Shown here: in pieces, positions 1 to 5,122 of the stretch | Layout: each line of letters begins with the position of its first letter | How positions within the stretch are numbered: position 1 is the first letter of the stretch | Source of the DNA: Marinosulfonomonas sp. | Lineage (GTDB): Bacteria > Pseudomonadota > Alphaproteobacteria > Rhodobacterales > Rhodobacteraceae | Length of the DNA stretch: 5,122 nt | NCBI GenBank assembly: GCA_022712735.1 | Contig: JAFLKA010000421.1 | Span: 1 to 5,122 of the forward strand | Direction: 5' to 3' | Notes under the pieces: model-generated | What the model was told of the DNA's origin: nothing | Seen by the model: the letters and a program-made list of their open reading frames with translations, nothing else | The model's database searches: none | Position numbers and translations under genes: made by a program

Positions 1-2235
1 ATCCTGCTCCAGCGTTGCGGTTGAGGTGTCCGAACTTTCGGTGCACCCGCCAGTAAAGACAGCGCGGTCCAGTGCGGCCTGTGCTGCAATCTCCGGCACA
101 AGCGGCAGAACCGTTTGATGGAACCCCTCGAAGGTAAACGCGCCGGGCAAGCCGACGCGCAGGCTGCGTTCCGACAAGCGGGTCAAAACGCGTGCGCCGT
201 TTGGTCCGGCTTTCTCAGCGGGAATCCAGTCCTTTAGTTTTGCAACATCAGGGTTGCCCAGTAACGAGCGATATGCCCGAACCGAAAGCGGGATGGTGCA
301 GATACTATCAAGTGCCAGCGTGACAAGCGCTGTATCTGGTTCAAATTTTCGTTCGTCATGCGCAAGGCGTTCAATAGCGTCGACTTGAAACAGCAATGCC
401 GCATCGGTTGGGAACGGGTTGATCGGTGCCTGATTAGGTAATTCATTCAGCCACCAGTTTTCCGCAAAGGCGCGGTCAAAGGGGGCAAGGCTCGTCATCA
501 TCTGATAGGTCTTTAGAGCCCCGAGCAGATAGTCAGGATTGCGGATTTCGCGCCACATTGTGGCCTCAAGAAGCGCCAGCATCCGCGGTTCAAGAATATT
601 GCGCAGTGAGCGGTCATAAGCCAGTTTATTGGCATGATTGATTTCGCTTTTGGCGGAAGGCCCCGCCACCGTTAAAGCGTTCCCCGCAATTTCTGTTTGG
701 CTGCCGATAACGTCACTCATTGCTTCTAGCGCAAGGTTAAGGTCGAGCGGATCAACAGGTGCTTGGCGGGCAGCGACATTGGCAAGACGACCCTGTAGCG
801 CGGTCAGTTGGCGTTCTTGATCGTTAATGCCACCGGAGTAACGCATGTAGGAGAACAAAAACAGCAAGCCCGCCAGAATGGTCACAAGTGCAGAAGCGGC
901 CAGTGTGCCGCGCCAGATCCAGCGGCGACGTTCTTCGGCTTTGGGATCAAAGGTGCCTAGGCCAGCCTCGGGAAAGATCAGTTCAGATAAAAGGTTGCGC
1001 AAAAAGAATGACCGTTTTTCACCGTGCTGGCGCGTTTCGGGCGCATCGGGGCGTAAGCCAAAGGCACCGGCAATTGCACCCACCATACGGTCAATCGGCG
1101 AGCCTTCTTGCGTGGCAGAGGTAAAGTAAAACCCACGCAACCACGCGCTTTCTTCATAACGGCTTTCGCCAAAGATAGTGTCGATCAGAGATTTCAACGA
1201 TCCGGTGATTGCATCCATCTGCGCCGGAAAGCGGAACATCTCGCCACGTTCAGACAGGGTGTTACCCTGGGCCATCCGCTGGACCAGACGGCCCTCAAGC
1301 CCACCCAGTAATGCCTTCATTTCACGTTCAACGGTCACGCCGTCAACCCGTGTTTCAGTTGCCAGTGTTGCCCCCCAAACCTGTTCGCGCTCTTGTGTTG
1401 TTAGATCATTAAAAAATGCCTCGAACCCCGGCACAAGATCAGCCTTGGTGATCATCAGATAGACCGGCAGCTGAATTTCCAGACGTTCGCGCAATTCAGC
1501 CAATCGTTTTCTAATCTCGCGCCCGTGCTCACGCACGCTTGCCTCGTCTTCCATCAGTTCCTGCAACGATATGGTCAGGATCACCCCATTCAGTGCCCGT
1601 CGGCCACGGTGCTTTTTCAGCATATCAAGGAAACCCAGCCATTCGGCGGCATCGACATCCGGCTCGCTCTGCTGTTGCACATATCGTCCGGCGGTATCGA
1701 CCAGCACCGCGTCTTCGGTAAAGAACCAGTCGCAATTGCGGGTGCCGCCGACGCCCTTTAGGTCATCCGACAGATCAATTGGAAAATGCAGACCCGATTG
1801 GCGCAGGGCTGTCGTCTTGCCTGTTCCGGGTGGGCCAATGATCATATACCACGGCATTTCACGCAAAAACTTGCGCCCGCCCAGTTTTGATCGCTTCATC
1901 TGCTCCAGAACTGACGCAAACTTCTGGTTCACTTCAGCCAGGTTTTCTTCTCCTGGCGCAAGTTCAGGTTCGTCAATTGGCGCGGCGAGTTCGGCCACAA
2001 ATACCTGATTGGCCTTGGCTGCGCGTAGTTGTTTGAACAACATTCGTATCAGCCAGAAAATGACAATCACGCCGATAACAACGACGCGGGTCAATTCACC
2101 GGCCAGCGGTTCAGCTGTGCCAACGCTGACCAACGGCCCGTAAAGCCAGATCAGCAGACACAAGATTACTATCCCGATGAGTGTCCAGAGGAATCGCGAA
2201 AAGAGAAAGCTAAATATGGTTTTCAAAAATCCCAT
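1..2235 (-). CDS. tssM: Type VI secretion system inner-membrane protein TssM (IcmF family), 3' end missing
   Basis: TssM is the large inner-membrane scaffold of the T6SS membrane complex. It binds TssL in the membrane and TssJ through its periplasmic C-terminus. The first 745 codons are present and the frame runs open off the left edge; family members are usually about 1,100-1,200 aa, so the C-terminal TssJ-binding part is missing. Visible in order: membrane helices at about residues 11-33 and 49-68; a cytoplasmic NTPase-like domain with Walker A GPPGTGKT (134-141), followed by the family-typical TTALRQSGLHFP; DTAG (180-183, G3/Walker B-like); NGVILTIS (216-223); TKAD (263-266, G4-like); and a third helix at about 444-464, after which the chain should be periplasmic (IcmF-related region). 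The ATG lies 3 nt after the tssL stop with a good ribosome site, and gives the expected short cytoplasmic tail before helix 1. Identity is very secure. ATP hydrolysis is inferred from the motifs. Confidence 0.97.
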   Translation of the reverse strand, partial: MGFLKTIFSFLFSRFLWTLIGIVILCLLIWLYGPLVSVGTAEPLAGELTRVVVIGVIVIFWLIRMLFKQLRAAKANQVFVAELAAPIDEPELAPGEENLAEVNQKFASVLEQMKRSKLGGRKFLREMPWYMIIGPPGTGKTTALRQSGLHFPIDLSDDLKGVGGTRNCDWFFTEDAVLVDTAGRYVQQQSEPDVDAAEWLGFLDMLKKHRGRRALNGVILTISLQELMEDEASVREHGREIRKRLAELRERLEIQLPVYLMITKADLVPGFEAFFNDLTTQEREQVWGATLATETRVDGVTVEREMKALLGGLEGRLVQRMAQGNTLSERGEMFRFPAQMDAITGSLKSLIDTIFGESRYEESAWLRGFYFTSATQEGSPIDRMVGAIAGAFGLRPDAPETRQHGEKRSFFLRNLLSELIFPEAGLGTFDPKAEERRRWIWRGTLAASALVTILAGLLFLFSYMRYSGGINDQERQLTALQGRLANVAARQAPVDPLDLNLALEAMSDVIGSQTEIAGNALTVAGPSAKSEINHANKLAYDRSLRNILEPRMLALLEATMWREIRNPDYLLGALKTYQMMTSLAPFDRAFAENWWLNELPNQAPINPFPTDAALLFQVDAIERLAHDERKFEPDTALVTLALDSICTIPLSVRAYRSLLGNPDVAKLKDWIPAEKAGPNGARVLTRLSERSLRVGLPGAFTFEGFHQTVLPLVPEIAAQAALDRAVFTGGCTESSDTSTATLEQD

Positions 2236-2238
2236 GCC

Positions 2239-3615
2239 CTAAAGCCTCTTCTCGATAATGATTTCAATCCGCCGATTGCGCGCCCGCCCTGCACGGGTGC
2301 CATTGTCGGCGATGGGTTCGCTGGCGGCACGGCCTTGCGATTTGACCAGCTCGGCAGGAACCCCTGCTTTGATCAGCAACGCCGCAATGGTTTCTGCACG
2401 GGCCTCGGACAAACGTTGGTTCGTGGCAAAAGGATTGCTGCGCTGAACCGGAATGCTGTCTGTGTGGCCGACAACAGTTACACCGCCAATGACCTCGCCA
2501 TTGTCCAGAATGGATTTGGCGATAGAGGCGATCAACGGCACATATTCTTTGTTCAGGCTAGCCTTGGCTGAACGAAACACCTCGGGTGATTTGGCCTGCA
2601 CAACCACAATCGCCAATGAAATATCTTCACGTCCACTTAGGGCGGCACGGGTGTTTTCGGGGGCAGCGGCTGTGATGACTGGTAGTAGCTCGATCAATAC
2701 CGGCACAATCGTAAGCTCGGGGGGTGGTTCGGTATCGCGAACCGGTCTGAAGATCACCGCGCGCTCATTTGGTGGCAGAAAATTGACAAGTTTATAAAGC
2801 TGTTCACCTTTGTTCGACAGCTGGATGCCCAACAGGATGTAAGTCGCGGTCATCAAGGCCAGTGCAGCCAGCCCAATAGTCCAGAGCGGTATGATGAAAC
2901 GCGGGGGCTCGGCCGCGGCTTTTACACCCTCCCAATTCGGTGACAGGGGGGCAGCGTCCTGATCAGGGCGTCGAAGGGTGCGGGCGATTGTACTTCTGAT
3001 CTGGGTTAGCGCACCTTCGCCAGCGGCACCGGTGACACGGTGCTTGCCGCGAAACCCCAGCGATAGGCACATATATGCCAGCTCCAGCATATCGCGGTCA
3101 CGGTCAGGGTAGCGTTGCAAATCCTCAACCCGTTCATAAAACTGCTCGCCAGCATCAACATCGCCGTAAAGTGTAACCACAAGCGGCTGGCCGGGCCAAT
3201 CGCTGTGCCCACCCCAAGGTGTGTTCATTGCCAGATCATCCAGAAGTGCTGCAACAAACCACGCCCCCTGATCGGCGCGGGTTAATGGCACGCCTTCGCC
3301 GACGGCTGCATCACGTGCGTAAGTTAGGTTTTCAAGCAACCGCGCCCGTAGCACTTCGGCATTATCAGGGGCCTGCGCGCGCTCCAGTTCCGGCGCAAAG
3401 CTGAGCAATGCAGAAAAAGCCTCTATCAACGCGTTACTATTGGCGCGGGTCTGACGCACACGTTCAATCGGCTCGCCCCTCGCCGGTGCATTGCCCGACA
3501 CCCCGCCATGTGACGAGCCACGCGTTGGCACAACAGGCTGGCGCTTGCTTTTGGTGGGGCGGATACGGGTGCGTCCCGCATCATTGGATAGCCCGAATGG
3601 ATCATCTTTGGTCAT
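2239..3615 (-). CDS. tssL: Type VI secretion system protein TssL (DotU family) with C-terminal OmpA-like peptidoglycan-binding domain
   Basis: TssL is an inner-membrane partner of TssM, and its cytoplasmic domain contacts the baseplate. The 458 residues read as follows. A basic, disordered-looking N-terminus (1-50) carries DPFGL (5-9) and RTRIRP (15-20). A DotU cytoplasmic domain (about 60-215) shows ALLDDLAMNTPWGG (123-136), GEQFYERVEDL (156-166) and LELAYMCLSLGFRGKHRV (177-194). One membrane helix spans about 240-263. A periplasmic linker of about 80 residues leads to an OmpA-like domain (about 345-458) with GHTD (383-386), NQRLSEARA (399-407) and a terminal GRARNRRIEI stretch. D386 and R406 match the Asp/Arg pair that binds diaminopimelate in OmpA-type domains. 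TssL proteins without this extension are much shorter, about 220-260 aa, so this is the extended form. The start is supported by the DPFG motif at the extreme N-terminus, as in other extended TssL proteins. It lies 3 nt after tssK and 3 nt before tssM. Thr16 may be a phosphorylation site (inference from Agrobacterium TssL). Confidence 0.97.
   Translation of the reverse strand: MTKDDPFGLSNDAGRTRIRPTKSKRQPVVPTRGSSHGGVSGNAPARGEPIERVRQTRANSNALIEAFSALLSFAPELERAQAPDNAEVLRARLLENLTYARDAAVGEGVPLTRADQGAWFVAALLDDLAMNTPWGGHSDWPGQPLVVTLYGDVDAGEQFYERVEDLQRYPDRDRDMLELAYMCLSLGFRGKHRVTGAAGEGALTQIRSTIARTLRRPDQDAAPLSPNWEGVKAAAEPPRFIIPLWTIGLAALALMTATYILLGIQLSNKGEQLYKLVNFLPPNERAVIFRPVRDTEPPPELTIVPVLIELLPVITAAAPENTRAALSGREDISLAIVVVQAKSPEVFRSAKASLNKEYVPLIASIAKSILDNGEVIGGVTVVGHTDSIPVQRSNPFATNQRLSEARAETIAALLIKAGVPAELVKSQGRAASEPIADNGTRAGRARNRRIEIIIEKRL
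2245..2253 (-). promoter_or_regulatory. Ribosome binding site of tssM inside the end of tssL
   Basis: GAGAAGAGG on the minus strand lies 9 nt before the tssM ATG and codes for the last residues of TssL (EKR). It is purine-rich and well spaced, so tssM can probably recruit ribosomes as well as receive them from tssL. It supports the ATG at 2235 as the start. Confidence 0.6.
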
Positions 3616-3618
3616 GGC

Positions 3619-4953
3619 TTACCTATTCACTGCGTAGCAATCTATCTCGGGTTCGCTCTCCAGCTTGCCTGAAACTCCGATGACAAAACCGGGTGCATCC
3701 ATCAATGACGCCCAGTGTTCTGATTTACGGTCCAGTTCCAGACACAACCGATCCCCATCATACGGGATTTCGCGCGGTTGCGAATGGAGCGGACGAAGGG
3801 CAATGCCGGGCAGGCGGGATTTCCACAGTTTTTCAAATTCATCTGCTGCCCCGACTGTAGCCTGATCAACAAATATCTTACGCATCATTTCTTCGGACAT
3901 ATCCGAACCTACACGCACGACAATACGGCTGTTTTTCAGAATTTCGGGATTATCGAGACGCACTTTCCAGACGTTCTTGGAATGGCGTGCCACAGGCAGT
4001 GCGCGCGATTTCGGCTCAACATGGCGCAGCGATAGAATGAGCGAACGCAAGGTGTCGACCAATGCCTCGAATGCGGGCTGCGGGTCAATATGATCATAGA
4101 CCGGAAACTCTGTTAGGCGTCGCGAGTTGGACCCGAAAGTCGCCATGCGTCCGGCCAGTCCGGCCAGTTCCAAAAAGTATTCTGCGGGATGGAATAAATC
4201 ATTGCTTTGCATGTGCGCGATGCGCGGGCGGGCGGTATTGGCCAACTCGAGGATCAGCAGGTTTTCAATCGAGCGCCCTGCGCCACCCAGAACCAAACCG
4301 CTGTGGGCCTCGGCGATACGATCAAGACCGGTAACAAGTTCTTTGGCGAATTGCGCATACCTTGGGGCCGCTGCCATAACCAATGCAGGGGGTAAAAACC
4401 CATCGTCCAAGGCGACCGCCCCGTCAGATTTTAACCCGTCAATCCGCGCGATTGGCAGGCTGATATATCCGGCGGCATCCTCTTGGGGCAGAACAATCAG
4501 GGGGGCCAGCCGCGCGACTTCTATGTCTTCCGGATCAGCCCCTCCACGGATGGTATCGCGCACGGTGGCCATAACCCCGTGTAATCGCGCACCGCTTGGT
4601 TCAGCATGGGCAGCATCAATTGTTGCCTTACCTGACGCTTCAAGCCCGATAGCCAACGAGACCAGACCGGATTCCGATTTTGCAGTTACAGGTACGGCCG
4701 AGGGCGGATCCATCGTTTCAGGAATGGAAAAAGGGGTGCCGTCAGGAAATATGCCCTGTGCCGTTTCAATCCCGATGCGCCCTGCTTCAAGTGCTGTAGA
4801 ATCCAGTGTCAGGCTGCGAAACCCGAAGTTTTGCAACGACGAGGCCTGCATCGCACCATGCACCAACCCCTCGACATACCGGTCTTGTTGTTGAAGGTGC
4901 TGCGTTCTTAAAAACAGCCCTTCGGACCAGACGACTTTGTTTTTGTCTGTCAT
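3619..4953 (-). CDS. tssK: Type VI secretion system baseplate protein TssK
   Basis: TssK is a cytoplasmic baseplate protein, known as a trimer, that links the TssEFG wedge to the membrane complex through TssL and TssM. At 444 aa it has the normal family length. The N-terminus carries the hallmark KVVWSEGLFLRTQHLQQQDRY (6-26); most relatives I recall read FLRPQHFQQQ, so T17 and L20 are mild variants. Further family-typical segments are NDLFHPAEYFLELAGLAGRMATF (251-273), FPVYDHIDPQPAFEALVDTLR (283-303), and the C-terminal part from about 315 with LPGIALRPL (381-389), PREIPYDGDRLCLELDR (393-409) and the CYAV end (439-442). By known TssK structures, the N-terminal part binds the baseplate and the C-terminal part binds the membrane complex. 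No signal peptide or membrane helix is seen, as expected. It starts 18 nt after tssJ and ends 3 nt before tssL. The whole gene is intact. Confidence 0.97.
   Translation of the reverse strand: MTDKNKVVWSEGLFLRTQHLQQQDRYVEGLVHGAMQASSLQNFGFRSLTLDSTALEAGRIGIETAQGIFPDGTPFSIPETMDPPSAVPVTAKSESGLVSLAIGLEASGKATIDAAHAEPSGARLHGVMATVRDTIRGGADPEDIEVARLAPLIVLPQEDAAGYISLPIARIDGLKSDGAVALDDGFLPPALVMAAAPRYAQFAKELVTGLDRIAEAHSGLVLGGAGRSIENLLILELANTARPRIAHMQSNDLFHPAEYFLELAGLAGRMATFGSNSRRLTEFPVYDHIDPQPAFEALVDTLRSLILSLRHVEPKSRALPVARHSKNVWKVRLDNPEILKNSRIVVRVGSDMSEEMMRKIFVDQATVGAADEFEKLWKSRLPGIALRPLHSQPREIPYDGDRLCLELDRKSEHWASLMDAPGFVIGVSGKLESEPEIDCYAVNR
3622..3626 (-). promoter_or_regulatory. Weak ribosome binding site of tssL
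   Basis: The only Shine-Dalgarno-like element is a short AGG core (within ATAGGT) 6 nt before the tssL ATG. It lies inside the last codons of tssK and abuts its stop codon. With such a weak site and a 3-nt gap, tssL translation probably depends on ribosomes finishing tssK (inference). Confidence 0.4.
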
Positions 4954-4963
4954 CAGACGGCTA

Positions 4964-4970
4964 CCCTTTT
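4964..4970 (-). promoter_or_regulatory. Ribosome binding site of tssK
   Basis: On the minus strand AAAAGGG lies 10 nt before the tssK ATG, inside the 18-nt gap after the tssJ stop. The spacing is slightly long but usable. It supports the ATG at 4953 as the start, as does the family-typical N-terminus that follows. Confidence 0.6.
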
Positions 4971-4971
4971 C

Positions 4972-5122
4972 TTATACGGATACAAGCGAAATACCGCCTG
5001 ATCCAACCGTTATTGCGATGCCCGCATCACCTTTGGCAGGCGTGGCTACTTTTGAGCGGAATATTTTTCCGGCCGGACTGCGAAAACCGGCAATTACACC
5101 GATAAAAGCTGCACCTGCCTCG
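4972..5122 (-). CDS. tssJ: C-terminal end of type VI secretion system outer-membrane lipoprotein TssJ (VasD/SciN family)
   Basis: An open frame enters from the right edge and gives 49 residues before a TAA stop, preceded by one stray base of a split codon. The tail begins EAGAAFIGVIAGFRSPAGKI and ends GGISLVSV. The AAFIGVIAGFR stretch matches the 'YLGVVAxYR' strand of TssJ proteins, followed by a charged turn, a small-residue loop and a final beta strand (AGIAITVG, then ISLVSV), which fits the TssJ beta-sandwich. The N-terminal lipoprotein signal and lipobox cysteine would lie outside the window and cannot be checked. In the family, TssJ is anchored in the outer membrane and binds the periplasmic C-terminus of TssM. 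The position directly before tssK in a J-K-L-M order strongly supports the call; the fragment alone would be suggestive only. Confidence 0.87.
   Translation of the reverse strand, partial: EAGAAFIGVIAGFRSPAGKIFRSKVATPAKGDAGIAITVGSGGISLVSV

Noticed and set aside
1571..2008. A 145-codon plus-strand open frame opposite the tssM P-loop region.
   Set aside because: It is the antisense of the conserved NTPase domain, and its Ser/Arg/Pro-rich product resembles no family.
2029..2571. A 180-codon plus-strand open frame spanning the tssL/tssM junction.
   Set aside because: It is antisense to two real genes, and its translation has the unusual Asn/Gln/Asp/Arg composition of a shadow frame with no domain or credible start context.
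4127..4894. A 255-codon open frame on the plus strand opposite tssK.
   Set aside because: It lies entirely antisense to a well-conserved tssK, and its product is rich in Ser, Ala, Pro and Arg with no recognisable domain. Long antisense frames are common opposite GC-rich genes. Treated as a shadow.
4954..4971. Possible internal promoter or terminator in the tssJ-tssK gap.
   Set aside because: At 18 nt the gap holds only a ribosome binding site. No inverted repeat with a T-run and no -35/-10 pair is visible, so read-through transcription from upstream of tssJ is the simpler view.
1..5122. Search for insertion sequences, CRISPR repeats, tRNAs, effector or immunity genes, or frameshifts.
   Set aside because: The window is filled by four co-directional T6SS core genes with continuous frames and the expected domain order. 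No direct or inverted repeats stood out by eye, and there is no spare space for further genes.

Overview
The window is a compact run of core type VI secretion system (T6SS) genes. All are on the minus strand and read from right to left: tssJ (3' end only), tssK, tssL and tssM (5' two thirds only). Almost every base is coding. The longest gap between genes is 18 nt, and there is no RNA gene, mobile element, CRISPR array, terminator or clear promoter. Families were assigned by reading the translations. No database search was run.

Layout: 4972-5122 holds the last 49 codons of the outer-membrane lipoprotein TssJ. 3619-4953 is complete tssK, the baseplate-to-membrane-complex adaptor (444 aa). 2239-3615 is complete tssL (458 aa), a DotU-type inner-membrane protein with a C-terminal OmpA-like peptidoglycan-binding domain. 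1-2235 is the first 745 codons of tssM (IcmF family), with two N-terminal membrane helices, an intact nucleotide-binding P-loop and a third membrane helix before the periplasmic part. The tssK/tssL and tssL/tssM junctions each have only 3 nt between stop and start, so the genes almost certainly form one operon whose promoter lies upstream of tssJ, beyond position 5122.

How they work together (family knowledge): TssJ, TssL and TssM form the envelope-spanning membrane complex, and TssK joins the phage-tail-like baseplate to the cytoplasmic parts of TssL and TssM. Here the OmpA-like domain would let TssL grip peptidoglycan itself. The TssL N-terminus carries a DPFG...RTxIRP motif. It resembles the stretch containing the threonine phosphorylated by PpkA in Agrobacterium TssL, which suggests post-translational control by a PpkA/PppA/Fha pathway. 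The genes for that pathway are not in the window.

Organism: the moderately GC-rich coding sequence, the J-K-L-M order and the Agrobacterium-like TssL suggest an alphaproteobacterium, possibly of the Rhodobacterales/Roseobacter group. This is an impression from sequence style, not a phylogenetic result. I see a well-formed, conventional T6SS segment and no sign of an undescribed system. The most interesting points are the candidate phospho-threonine switch and the intact ATPase motifs of TssM.
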